Shown: one piece after another, positions 9,250 to 18,528 of the stretch
How the letters are laid out: each line of letters begins with the position of its first letter
How positions within the stretch are numbered: position 1 is the first letter of the stretch
Assembly: GCA_000349905.1 (NCBI GenBank)
Contig: KB722744.1
Location: 764,140-785,441, forward strand
Reading direction: 5' to 3'
Origin: Volvariella volvacea V23
Lineage: Eukaryota; Basidiomycota; Agaricomycetes; Agaricales; Pluteaceae
Length of the DNA: 21,302 bases
Translations under genes and position numbers: made by a program
Notes under the pieces: generated by a model
The model's input: the letters and a program-made list of their open reading frames with translations, nothing else
Database searches by the model: none
Told to the model about the DNA's origin: nothing

Positions 9250-10069
9250 ATTCTATGCGTTTATGCATGGTCGCATATGATGCATTGAATTAGGTGTTTT
9301 TGGGCTGGTGCATAGCATTGTCGAGACGTTTGATGATCAGTGTCAATGTCATCTGTCAATGTCAGCATGCTGATCATTAAAACGCCTACGTGTACATCCT
9401 TCTAATCCCATTAGGTTAACCTTGACAAGCGTAGGAAGATCAATGCGTACACTGGCCGGTGACGAGAATTTCAACTCGTCCTCTTCCTCACTGGGACGAA
9501 GCTTGGGTATTCTCTAGCTACAGGGGGCTTCTCGATTTGATGGTTGACCTAGGCCACCATGTCCTAATTCCAGTATCCGACCGCCTTTCCGTAAGCGCCC
9601 GATCTAGGTTGTAAGATAGGCGTTCTCTGCTCCTCGGTCGTGATCAGTTACCCTGCGCACATAGCGGTTTCTGCGGCTGCTTCCATAGGGACCGGGTTTC
9701 CAGCAAACCAAGTCTTCGAGTTGTGGGGTGTATATCGCTAAGGCGGTGTGACCAGACACGGAGTCTTTTAAACACACCATCATTTTGATTCACGACTTTA
9801 AAAACTGGGGTACGTAGTACTGTGGTCATTGTCTGGGCTGCTTTGCATTCTTTGCTCACCCTGCGTTTCGACGTTGTAGGTTTATGAGGCCCCAGAATGG
9901 ATACAAACAGGCAAAAGTACCGAACATTGCGTATAGAATTTTGCTGGTCAGATGTTCTGGAGAGTATTAAAGTGGTTGAATGCGATGACGAAGGGCTGTT
10001 TTATTCCCAATCCAGAACGCTTTCTCCCTTCACTAATCTCTCTTTCTTCCGTTGAATGTTACTCCATCC
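9250..10069. other. Spacer, no gene supported
   Basis: Only short unsupported frames. There is a small structure at 9333-9377: arms atgatcag and ctgatcat around a duplicated 'tgtcaatgtca'. Nothing else was recognised. Confidence 0.45.
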
Positions 10070-10378
10070 ATGCCACTCCCTGATCTCTTCCTCATATCGT
10101 TCTCTCTATATAGCCCATGCTCTTCGATCCTTATCCCAAGGGCCTTACAACTCCTGGATATATTCTGTATGATCTTCGTCCCCAGTGACCTCTTGCCCAT
10201 ATTCTTTGCGAAGACAATTTCGCGTGATTGGATAGAAAATGCCGGATACACAGAGGATAGAGAGCAGCAGCTTCTTGGGGGGATGAAATCAATACTTTTC
10301 CCTCATTTGATGTCTTTCAGGCTCGTTCCTGTCTGTGTCGTTCTTGCTGGCCTATCCACGCTCCTGACCTACGCTTGA
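10070..10378 (+). CDS. Doubtful 102-aa hydrophobic ORF
   Basis: An uninterrupted ATG-started frame, rich in Leu/Ile/Phe. It has a hydrophobic N-terminal half (SFSLYSPCSSILIPRALQLL), a short polar centre (DWIENAGYTEDREQQ) and a hydrophobic C-terminus (VPVCVVLAGLSTLLTYA) that could span a membrane. No homologue is visible in the window, no intron signals are needed and no family is recognised. It may be a chance frame. Confidence 0.2.
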   Translation: MPLPDLFLISFSLYSPCSSILIPRALQLLDIFCMIFVPSDLLPIFFAKTISRDWIENAGYTEDREQQLLGGMKSILFPHLMSFRLVPVCVVLAGLSTLLTYA

Positions 10379-11156
10379 GGCTATTTTACGATAAATGATT
10401 CGCTGCCTATGATCGTAAGAGAAAGCATAGGGACTGACCTGCTATCACTTTCATCCTTCCCCCTGAACTTGATAAGTTCACTGCCTGCATTTCCAATTAT
10501 AGAGGCCACAAGCATACTGGGTAACTTTACTATACACACTGGGGTGATCTTGGCGTCAAAAATCTTGTCATTACTTGGTGGCTAACAAGGCTTGCCAACT
10601 TACCCAGTATTCATCCTATTTCTGTACAACAGGTGCAGATTAAAGAATTGGGTTGGAGGTGATATGAAGAAGGAAGAGTAAGAATCTGCCACATAGGTGT
10701 TGGTTTGCGATCCCACCTTTAATTGTGCCTGCTGTGACTGTGCTACCTAGGGCTACGCAACCTATGACTGTGTCATGGGTGGCACAACGCATAACTACGT
10801 TTGCTCAGTGAGCCTATTGACCCGGCCATTAAATTCATTTGTGCTGATGCATTGATCTTGGTCAATAGTCTCCACGTTGAAACAACTATAATTTACTAAT
10901 AGTCATATTCCGCTCCCTTCTTAAAGCAAAAATGATAGTTTACGTACCAGAAACAAGCACGATAAATATATATCCAAGTGAGATTAGGAGCGACGTTCAT
11001 ATCTCTATCCTTTGCTCTTTGCATGCGGATTGAGTCGCTGTCAAGGAGGTCTCAGGGAAGTTGAAATAGGCGCTGATGACACCCATCGTACATCGATCGG
11101 CAAATTCCGAGCTGCCATAGCTGGCGAGTCAGCTAACTCCACTGATCCCCATCATA
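10379..11156. other. Spacer upstream of the Arf-fusion gene
   Basis: No gene is supported. It contains an 11-bp inverted repeat (atactgggtaa at 10514-10524, ttacccagtat at 10600-10610). The promoter of the gene at 11157 must lie at its right end; no clear TATA box was seen close to the ATG. Confidence 0.45.
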
Positions 11157-12479
11157 ATGGCTAGTGTAATCCAACGACTAACGCAGCGTCTCTTTCCAAA
11201 AAACAAGGAATACGCTGTCACGATCCTTGGTCTTGGCGCTTCTGGCAAGACTACGCTGCTCTATCTCCTATTCACCGGCCAAATCGTGCAGACAATTCCC
11301 AGTATTGGCACAAACGTGGAAACGGTCTCCGTTCAGATCCCGACTGGTAAATTATCTTTCATAGGGTGGGATATAGGACTAGGATGTAGTGATATTCATC
11401 AAATGCATGGCCTCATCTCATCGTACACCACCTTTGCTGATGCGATGGTGTGGATGATTGATAGTAGTCTGGATCGCGAGTGGCTGGGTCGGAGCATTGA
11501 AGAGTTGCAAGCAATAGTTAAAACTACTCTAAAAAAAAAAGAAGAGGGTGAGAAGGGACAGGCAATCCTCCCAATATTGGTGTACGTGGATGCTTGTTAC
11601 CATCCTCCAGTATGTTAACATCTCACAGCTTAGCGAATAAGCAAGACCTACCCAATGCTATTCCAGTAGACGAAATCCGGATTAAAATCTCAAGAGCCAT
11701 GCCTAGACACTTTTTATCCGTATTCAAAACGTCACTGACTGCACCATTCGAAGCCAGTGGACTTCCCGAGGCATTCGGCTGGCTCTCAATTGCCCTCCAG
11801 GCCACTGTGTCCAAAAAGCCCAATGCAGCTTCTGCCCCAGGAATTGATACGGAACAGATTACTCAGAATCCACACTCTTCAGATCCTCTCTTACAGCGAA
11901 TTTCTGATTGGGTAGTACGCTCGGATTCGGACTCTTCGCCCGAGGAGTTCTTGTCTCAATTTGAGAACCTGCAGCTGCCTTCATGGGACCACTACACACA
12001 CATTCGAATTGCCTATATCATTATTACACTGTATGGGCGTCAGAAGGGTAACTTCGCTTCCTGATGTCTGACCTACATATTGATAACTTTGCTACTGTAC
12101 AGGCAAAGATATGATATTCGAAGGAATCGAAAAATACATCACTCAAAGCTCCCAAACGCGCATGAAGACTTTTCACATCACCATGACCTACTTCTGGATT
12201 CAGATCATCCACTTCGGTATCATTAGTACTATGACAATACCTACCATCTCCACGTCCCAGCAACCTTCGTCACCTGCATCCAAGTCCACAATAGCTGGTA
12301 TTAAACAAAAACCACCTCCAACGCCCCTCGACTTCCCCCGATTCCTAATCCAAAACCCCCATGTCGCTGACCCTAACCTATGGTCCGAGTTCTACTCCAA
12401 AGAACTGATGATGAGTCCAGGTGCCAAGCAAGCAATGGTCCTACCCGATAAGAAACCATTGCCTAGCTTGGTTAAATAA
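11157..12479 (+). CDS. Arf-family small GTPase fused to a C-terminal conserved domain
   Basis: Exons 11157-11581, 11629-12047 and 12103-12479 (introns of 47 and 55 nt, GTACGT...CACAG and GTAACT...TACAG) give 406 aa. Residues 1-200 are Arf-like. An amphipathic N-terminal helix (IQRLTQRLF) lacks the usual Gly2. The P-loop GLGASGKT is at 25-32, IPSIGTN at 47-53 corresponds to switch I, NKQDLPNA is at 145-152, and a TSL segment near 176 stands in for the G5 loop. The G3 motif reads WDIGLG (71-76) where Arf has WDVGGQ, so the catalytic Gln is absent. Residues 235-406 form an extension with [11 protein letters not shown] (261-271), [10 protein letters not shown] (304-313), a Ser/Pro-rich linker (323-356) and [10 protein letters not shown] (374-383). 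I believe this resembles an uncharacterised domain seen in other proteins, but cannot name it. A membrane-trafficking or signalling GTPase role is inferred from the fold; GTP hydrolysis is likely impaired. The gene appears intact and converges on the gene at 13571. Confidence 0.85.
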
Positions 12480-13570
12480 TCAATTCAACAGCACGAGGCG
12501 AGCGGAGAAGGGAGGCCACTACTGAGTTGTTTCTTTGCAATCATGTATGCTTACATATAGTTCATTGGATTCAATATCGTACCCAGGTCTGTCAACGATT
12601 AAGCAATTGTAATACCATCGCGTACTCTACCCACCCGTGAGCCGTCACATTGTGAACCTGATATACTACTACTCATTCCGCTGCTGTCGCTATCTACCCA
12701 CAGAACATATGTCTGTCATTTAGGAACTCTCCGCAGCGTTTGGGACCCCAGGTATTGATCCTAATGCACAAATTGAAGCCTCTCTGGCGATGCTGAGAAA
12801 ATCAGGCAGGGTCCTCTTCACACCAGCACCGGTCGGGAGATGTCCCCCGTGCATAGGTAGGGCTGATGGTGTAGGTTGGACACATAAACGTTGCAGAGCA
12901 CTCCATTATCTTAATAAGTTCTAGGATGCATGTGACAAAGACCGATCGCAGTTATGTGCCGTACAACTGGCGGAAATTAAGTGTGATCGTACATTTACTG
13001 CAGCACTTGTGTAGGATCCGAATCTTGAGTGACCCAAACTGAAATGTTGAAATTGTGAATACCCTGGAGGTTGCGTTGTGGAATTGTTGTGCGCGTTGGG
13101 TACACCCCACATGGGGCCCACGCCTACATGTTATGTCGAGATTTTTACCAGGTCATTTGCCTCTTGTGTCAATTCAGTATCAACCTCATAGCTCTCGCTC
13201 TCGATCCGGCCAGCTACAGCAGCTCTGATTGCAGTTTCGAGGGCTTCTCGTTTGTGTATCTGTTGGTACTATTTCGTGGATATTTCTACCAAACAGCTAG
13301 TTGATATAGGTGAAGAAGGGAGAGAACCCCGTTTTGTTTATAACTCTTTTATACTCAGGTGACGATGCATGTGAAGAGCAGTTTGGGCCTCCTTAACTTC
13401 ACGGACACCATTCACGCCATCCGCGTCATTCAACACTGCAGCATCTTGACTAATTTTGCCAGGTCTCCGTCAAGGAGCTACTGGCGCATTGAACATACGT
13501 AATGAATTATATCATAGAATCTAGTACGAAGCCTCATTGTAATGGTATAGTATGACAAGATGTTATCGTG
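12480..13570. other. Convergent intergenic region with possible minus-strand gene fragment
   Basis: No complete gene. A minus-strand frame is open from 13268 to a TAA at 13131-13133 (45 aa, containing REALETAIRAAVAGRIES and ELTQEANDLVKIST), helical and charged and quite protein-like. It follows an acceptor-like 'caacag' and lies about 80 bp downstream of a TATAAAAG on the minus strand (about 13345-13353). It has no start codon, so it may be the last exon of a lost gene. A plus-strand coding-like stretch near 12737-12920 (GTPGIDPNAQIEASLAML) is similarly orphaned. Confidence 0.35.
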
Positions 13571-14532
13571 TCACCTCCGAGTTACAGTATAGCAAGCAAA
13601 AGTATATGAATTTCCGGAGTTGATATTTGTGACCTTGTGTCCACTGCATTCGCTATTTGGTTTAACCCTGTCATTGCCCTGAGCATGGCTGACGGTGACG
13701 GTGCCACCTGCGCTCTCTTGGGTTGATATTCCAAACTTTGCGGGTAACATCGAACCATAAACGTCTTGGACCAGGGTTTCTTTGGGTTTGCTTTGCAAGT
13801 TTTGTGCCAAACCATCTGAAATTTTCTTTTGCTCGTTGACGAGTTGACCCACGAGTAAACGAAGCTCGATGTTGCTTTTAAGCTGTGGGAGTGCAGGGGA
13901 GAATACGTGTTAGTTGTGAGCAAGGAGCAAGGGGGTTGAGAAAAGGAACGACACATATGGAATACGGTGGGTGGGATTTGTATGGAAGTCAGAGGGTGTC
14001 ACTTACGCCAAACTTTGTGAGGGTGCTGTTGAGAGCTTTACGATGTGCAACAATGGCACCTTTGTCGGGTTGGTGGCTGAACGTCTTGGTGTACCACTTT
14101 CGCTTATCTCTGTACTTCTTGACGAATACCTCAATTCTGTGTAAGTCGCTATTTCCGGTCTTCAATGCGTGGCGCAGAGCAGTGAGAACGAAAAGACGTA
14201 CTCTAATAGAGCTCGAAGGTCGGCCTCGATTTGTGAAGTGTATTTAACTCCATTCCTTCCTTCGTGCTGGAGGCCCGTGATGATGATGTAAGATACGTCG
14301 ATGGTGTCGCGCGCTAATGATTTAACAGCTTCTTTGTTCTCTTGAACGGTCTATGAAAGTAGAATACTAGCAGTGAGCCCGTGGTACAGATCGAGAAGCC
14401 TTCAAGCAAGCTCACCATTGCAATTTCATAGACCGAAAGTGTGAGGCTGGCGATGGTGGGGAGAAGTGGAATGGGCGCCCAGTCACCCACGTCTCTAAGG
14501 GTCCCGAGAATTATGGAAGGTATGTCTGCCAT
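13571..14532 (-). CDS. MLKL/HeLo-like N-terminal domain protein with two-repeat C-terminal tail
   Basis: Exons 14532-14416, 14350-14202, 14136-14007 and 13882-13571 (introns of 65, 65 and 124 nt, all GT...AG) join to 235 aa. Residues 1-~160 are helical: WAPIPLLPTIASLTLSVYEI, QENKEAVKSLARDTIDV, a linker, KKYRDKRKWYTKTF, then AHRKALNSTLTKFG and LKSNIELRLL. This pattern (small hydrophobic first helix, N-K-x-A-x-x-x-L-A second helix, final F-G-L-x-S helix) resembles the MLKL N-terminal / HeLo-like bundles at the front of many Agaricomycete proteins with cell-death roles. The tail is short and polar, with two similar pieces, T193-VTVSHAQGN-202 and K215-VTNINSGN-223, then SYTFACYTVT. HET-S has two amyloid pseudo-repeats after its HeLo domain, so a regulated membrane-active protein is possible; that is inference. 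A TATA-like sequence on the minus strand (about 14577-14568) precedes the ATG by about 40 bp. A decayed paralogue lies directly upstream. Confidence 0.7.
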
Positions 14533-14567
14533 TGGGTATGGGGTTGGATGGGATGAGCAAGGGTAGT

Positions 14568-14577
14568 ATATAAATAG
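14568..14577 (-). promoter_or_regulatory. TATA-like box of the MLKL/HeLo-like gene
   Basis: Minus strand TATTTATATA, about 36-45 bp upstream of the ATG at 14532, a suitable distance for a short 5' UTR. Assigned by position and composition only. Confidence 0.5.
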
Positions 14578-14713
14578 CTATAAACCCACTAAGTTGTCGA
14601 CTCGATCTCGATCTGAATCGGATTTGAATAGGGCTTCACAAACACCTTCACTCGCTGGGTTCCACTCACTGCGCGTGGCAATGATCAGCAAAACGTTCGA
14701 TCGCATTGTCTCG

Positions 14714-15390
14714 TCACGTATATGCGTACGTGTGAGTATACGAGTTCCCCGAGTCGTTATTTGTAACTTTCTTGCTGCTGTGCTTGACCTTAGAGCTTCC
14801 CTGGACGTGGTTGATGGTCATAGTGAGACCGCTGTTTTGGATCGATTTACCCAACTTTGCAGGTAACAACGAGCCTAGACATCTTTTGTAAGGAACCCTT
14901 TAAACTTACCACCCAAGGTCTGCGCTATACAGTCTAAAAATCTCATTTGCTTAACGACGAGTTGTGCTATAAGCGAACGGAGCTTAGTATTGCTCTTAAG
15001 CTGAAAGAACAAACAACGCGTGTTGGCAGCAAGCAGAGAGCCATGAAAGCCTAATTCCGGGCGTGGCGAATGGCATACACGTGTTTAGCGTCAAGAGTAC
15101 CCACCCCGAATTTTACGAGAGAATAGTTAAGAGCCCCTGATTTCCGGTGATAGAATGTTTTAGTGTACCCTTTCCACTTTCTCTGTACTTCTTGGAGAAT
15201 GCCCTTCTGATATGGACCAGTACTGCCACATTCTGGCGGTGCTCTTACGTGACTAACATCCCCATGTCAAAACAACCATTATGGAGGTCATCGCCATCAT
15301 GAGAACTGACATAGCAGCAGTCTTATTGTTGTTGGCAGCAATGTGGAGAATGGATACCAGACGAATCCTTGTGCTGATTGTTTACTAGCG
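14714..15390 (-). pseudogene. Decayed paralogue of the MLKL/HeLo-like gene
   Basis: The last exon (15000 to the TGA at 14716-14714) begins after an acceptor TTTCAG as LKSNTKLRSLIAQLV, parallel to LKSNIELRLLVGQLV of the intact gene. It then hits an in-frame TAG. After a one-base shift it continues as LPAKLGKSIQ, TMTINHVQG and KKVTNNDSGNSYT before the stop, so the tail with both pseudo-repeats is preserved almost to the end. The exon 3 equivalent (about 15215-15105) reads KGYTKTF...LVKFG and ends at a donor-like GTGGGT; it has a deletion and a frameshift relative to its partner. Part of exon 2 can be traced near 15330 (NNKTAAMSVL). No credible first exon was found. Broken by several indels. Confidence 0.75.
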
Positions 15391-16186
15391 GAATCTAGAT
15401 CCGGAGCGCCCGTATGCCTTTGGAGGTGCAGCATCGGGGCTGGTTAGGCAGCTTTCCAACATCCTACGCATGTCTAACAATGTATGAATGAGGACAGCGA
15501 ATGTTGGAACCTGAACATAGGTATAATATAGGGTGAAAGAGCAAACATCGGGGAAGAAACGAGGAATGCTTCGCACGTTAACTCAACACCCACCGCGACA
15601 ACTGTGTACTTCCCTTCCTCCTGCGGCGGTGTCAATTGCTGTTATTGCTGTGGAAGGGCGGTGCACTGCTATTAGGCGTGTGCGGAAGCGTAACTCTTGG
15701 CCTTGGCCTTGAATTTGTCAACACAGTACTGACTTTTTCGGTTTCTGAACCTGTCTTGCGAGCTGGTCCCCTTGCCATTTGTACACAGCGTTAAAGGGCG
15801 GTGAGGTCTCCTAAGGCCTTTAGTGCGTCCGTCTGCTGAGAGTAAGCTGATTTGATGACTTTTGACCTCCCGAAAACAAGCCGAGAGTTTTGACCCCCAT
15901 TCAAGTTGGATAACGATAACGTGGCAGCCTTCCAGTCCGCAGCCAGTAATGTAGGCATACTATCTACAGGAACTTTGACTACCATGAGCACTTTTTATCC
16001 AAGTCGACTGCCCGACCCTAATCCCGTCGTACCATGGCCATGTGATCCCTCACTGCTGTGGTTCCTCCAGTCTATTAATTTCTTGATCTTCCGTGCTTTT
16101 AGCCTTTTCAATCTCCGTTCTCACTTCTTCCTCGCCCAACGATCCTCTCTCATCCCCTCTCATCCCCAATGTTGTCCCCTCTACAT
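15391..16186. other. Region of orphan minus-strand coding-like frames
   Basis: No complete gene could be built. Three minus-strand frames look protein-like: 15991-15791 (66 codons, with SKVIKSAYSQQTDALKALG), 15778-15632 (ATG-started, 48 aa, MARGPARKTGSETEK..., Pro/Ser-rich end), and an open stretch from about 16209 to a TGA at 16052-16050 (Glu/Lys-rich, GEEEVRTEIEKAKSTEDQEI). They may be exons or debris of one or more unrecognised genes. Confidence 0.3.
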
Positions 16187-16633
16187 TTAATCTTGTCGTC
16201 TCTGACAAACCACAGGTCTATTATCGAGCAAGGGCGTTTTGCAGCTTGCATACTTGATACCACTCCTGAACGTTGCAATTTCCGCGTCTGTACACCTCTC
16301 CTTGAATGGTTCCAGCCATCGCTCAAACAATTCCCTATCCTTTTCCGTCTCTTTCACAATAAACTGTTTGTTTGTAGACATCTCCACATGAGATGGGAAA
16401 AAAATAGCAGCGCGACCAGACTTGAGCAAGATACCCCTCAACCTATCTAGGCCCGAGTTCAAATCTCTTTCGCGGTGGACTTGATTAATTGGGGTTTTGA
16501 TGCAAAGTGGATCCATATACTCCCCCGTGGGCAGTGTGGGATGGAAAACGTAGTCGCAATCGGCGCCAAACGCCACTGCGAGTGGATACAAGTCCTTTGG
16601 GTACATGAGATATCCTCCCACAAATTCATGCAT
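16187..16633 (-). CDS. Unrecognised ~149-aa family protein, copy B
   Basis: A single open frame of 148 aa from the ATG at 16633, placed like the starts of the other copies (MHEFVGGYLM). It carries the whole conserved set: a Cys-Asp pair, HRER, SGLDRLRGILLKSG, FFPSHVE, FIVKETEKDRELFERWLEPF and YASCKTPLLDNRPVV. It shares 'LPTGEYMDPL' with copy A. After NRPVV it departs from the others: the conserved donor and D-x-stop exon are lost and the frame ends Q-R-R-Q-D. A neighbouring frame continues openly for about 50 more codons with a charged sequence to 16050, so a frameshift may have fused or truncated the end. The 18-bp box (16681-16698) is 47 bp upstream of the ATG, and CACGTG lies at 16759-16764. 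Function unknown; possibly intact in its core. Confidence 0.65.
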   Translation of the reverse strand: MHEFVGGYLMYPKDLYPLAVAFGADCDYVFHPTLPTGEYMDPLCIKTPINQVHRERDLNSGLDRLRGILLKSGRAAIFFPSHVEMSTNKQFIVKETEKDRELFERWLEPFKERCTDAEIATFRSGIKYASCKTPLLDNRPVVCQRRQD

Positions 16634-16680
16634 GCTAAGACATCCAATAAGTCAGTCTATGGTTGGTCAAAGTATAACAG

Positions 16681-16698
16681 ACGACAAACGTTGACAGA
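16681..16698 (-). promoter_or_regulatory. Conserved 18-bp box upstream of copy B
   Basis: acgacaaacgttgacaga on the plus strand, differing at only a few positions from the boxes before copies D and E and at the same 47-bp distance from the ATG. A CACGTG motif lies further out at 16759. Confidence 0.6.
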
Positions 16699-17365
16699 CA
16701 GGTTTGTTGGCTTTCAAATATAATATTTGACAGTTGTGGCCGATGCGCATTCAGGATCCACGTGATCAGTAACGACCCGGGCCACAGCCGCGCGACCTTG
16801 TGATCTACTCCCAAAGTTCAAATAACGCATTGCCAACCAGCTATTGGGGGTCGTATGACCCAGAAGAACGCATAAATGGTTAGAAACCCATAAAGGAGGT
16901 AGGTGAAAGGCCCTCAAATGCGTCCGATTCATGTTAAAGGGGAACTGGAATGTGGATTAGACGGGCGCGCATAGGTCGCCCCAGTCTCAAATTTCTTTAC
17001 ACCCAATCTTACGCACACGTCAATCCCGCCAAAGGATATAATACCTACACCGCGTGAGGGAGCATTGCTGGCATGTGCCACTGGGAGTGGCAATATAAAA
17101 CTACGGTTGGATTCAAATATGATTCACGAATTCTGAAACTGCACTGGACGACTTTGTGCCACGAGTGGCGTGGCAAGTGGGCTGATTCTATATGCAGTAG
17201 AATAGCATTGTGGCTTGGACTAAAATTAAAAATGAGCACGAGGAAAACAAGAAAAATACGTGTTCAGAATAGAACAGTATGTCTACATGTGCCCTGCTAG
17301 AAGCTGAGGACTTGGATCATTCATATCGTCCCGAAAAATTTGACTCAAGACATGACATGAAAACG
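16699..17365. other. Spacer between copies B and C
   Basis: No gene is supported. The left part is the promoter of copy B. The right end (about 17280-17310, 'gctagaagctgag') resembles the 3' flank of copy E (about 19270-19295), which suggests the duplications carried flanking DNA. Confidence 0.5.
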
Positions 17366-17865
17366 CTAGAAGTCTAATCCAAATTTTGGTATATGCAAGA
17401 ACTGCAGGAACAACACGACTCACCAACTTTCTTAGCAATCACTGGCGTATTATCTAGTAAGGGTGTCTTGCAGCTCGCATACCTGATGCCACTTCTAAAC
17501 ACCTCGATCTCTGCTTCAGCACACCTTTCCTTAAATGGCTCCAACCACCGTTCAAACATCTCCTTATCCCTTTCAGTCTCTTTCACAATATGTCTCCTAT
17601 TCATAGAACTCTCCACATGAGACGGGTAAAAAACAACCCCTCTACCCGGCTTGAGCAACACAGCTTTCAGCCTATCAAGACCAGACTTGGGATCCCGTTC
17701 GCGGTGGATGTCATTGATGGCAACTTTTATTGAAACTGGTTCGTTGCGATGGCCTGGCCTTTTACTGGGGTTGTGAACAAAGTCGCAGTCAAAGCCATAG
17801 GCAAGGGCGAACGGATATAGAGCCTTTGGTTCTATGAGGTATCCCCCAATAAAATCTTCGAACAT
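17366..17865 (-). CDS. Unrecognised ~149-aa family protein, copy C
   Basis: Exon 1 17865-17424 and exon 2 17373-17366 are joined over a 50-nt intron (GTGAGT...TTAG), giving 149 aa ending K-K-V-D-F. An in-frame ATG at 17904 would add 13 residues (MAQAHKPGFTSSS); I prefer 17865 because the other copies start at the equivalent Met. It carries GGYLIEPKALYPFALAYG, CDFVHNP, HRERDPKSGLDRL, FYPSHVESSMNRRHIVKETE, FERWLEPFKERC and YASCKTPLLDN. It is closest to copies D and E. It stands head to head with copy D: the two ATGs are 184 bp apart with a CACGTG at 17915-17920 between them, so the promoter may be shared. The 18-bp box on its own side is missing. Intact; function unknown. Confidence 0.75.
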
Positions 17866-17914
17866 ACTTGAGCTGGTGAATCCGGGTTTGTGAGCCTGGG
17901 CCATTGAGAGAGTT

Positions 17915-17920
17915 CACGTG
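17915..17920. promoter_or_regulatory. CACGTG in the C/D divergent promoter
   Basis: A perfect E-box palindrome between two divergent family copies. CACGTG also occurs 126 bp upstream of copy B, and CATGTG about 137 and 147 bp upstream of copies A and E, each followed by GAT. A six-base motif alone is weak; the repeated position is the argument. Confidence 0.4.
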
Positions 17921-17983
17921 ATATGAAGAGCAAGAAATGCGAGCACGAAATTCGAGTCGAAAGTACCCAACGCTCAGCTAGCG

Positions 17984-18001
17984 TCTGTCAACGTTCGTCA
18001 C
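17984..18001 (+). promoter_or_regulatory. Conserved 18-bp box upstream of copy D
   Basis: tctgtcaacgttcgtcac, the reverse complement of the boxes before copies B and E, as expected for a plus-strand gene. It is 47 bp before the ATG at 18049. Surrounding leader sequence is also alignable with copy E (aataaactggtt against agtaaactgatt). Confidence 0.6.
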
Positions 18002-18048
18002 CCGTTTACATTGATGTGAACAATAAACTGGTTCATCGAGGTCCTATC

Positions 18049-18528
18049 ATGTCTAAAAATTATCTGGGAGGATACCTTATTGAACCAAGGGCTTTATATC
18101 CATTTGCCCTTGCCCACGGCTTTGACTGTGACTTTGCTCTCAATCCCTGGCAAAAATCAGGAATATACAGGGAACCAATTGCGATTAAAGCCGACATTAA
18201 TGATGTTCACTGTGACACGAGATCCCAATTTTGGTCTTGAAGGGTGTGGTACTCAGGTCGGGCAGAACGGCTTTTTTGTCCGTCTCTATGAACAGGAGAC
18301 ATATTGTGAAGGAGACTGAAAGGGATAAGTAAATGTTTGAACAATGGTTGAAGCCGTTCAAGGAGAGATGTACTGAAGCTGAGATTGAGATGTTCAGGAG
18401 GGGTGTCAACTATGCGAGCTGCAGGATGCGTTTGATAGGAAATAGGCCAGTGATTTCTAAGAAAAAAGGTAGTCGTATTCAGATTTCTGCAGTCTTTGCA
18501 CGCACCAAATCATGAATTAGATACCTAG
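18049..18528 (+). pseudogene. Broken copy of the ~149-aa family (copy D)
   Basis: It starts normally (MSKNYLGGYLIEPRALYPFA, CDFALNP, REPIAIKADINDVH) but shifts frame near 18212 and again near 18240. Part of the SGLDRLRG and FPSHVE region is damaged. After MNRRHIVKETERDK a TAA replaces the Glu codon before MFEQWLKPFKERC. The 3' part (YASCRMRLIGNRPVISKK) is followed by a degenerate donor (GTAGTC at 18469) and then the conserved acceptor and D-T-stop exon at 18521-18528. The best relative is copy E. It cannot yield the full protein. Confidence 0.9.

Noticed and set aside
16169..16450. Plus-strand frames antisense to the unknown family copies (also at 6650, 17393, 19452)
   Set aside because: Shadows of the conserved minus-strand genes: the sense frames hold conserved motifs and the intron; the antisense frames recur only because the sense sequence does.
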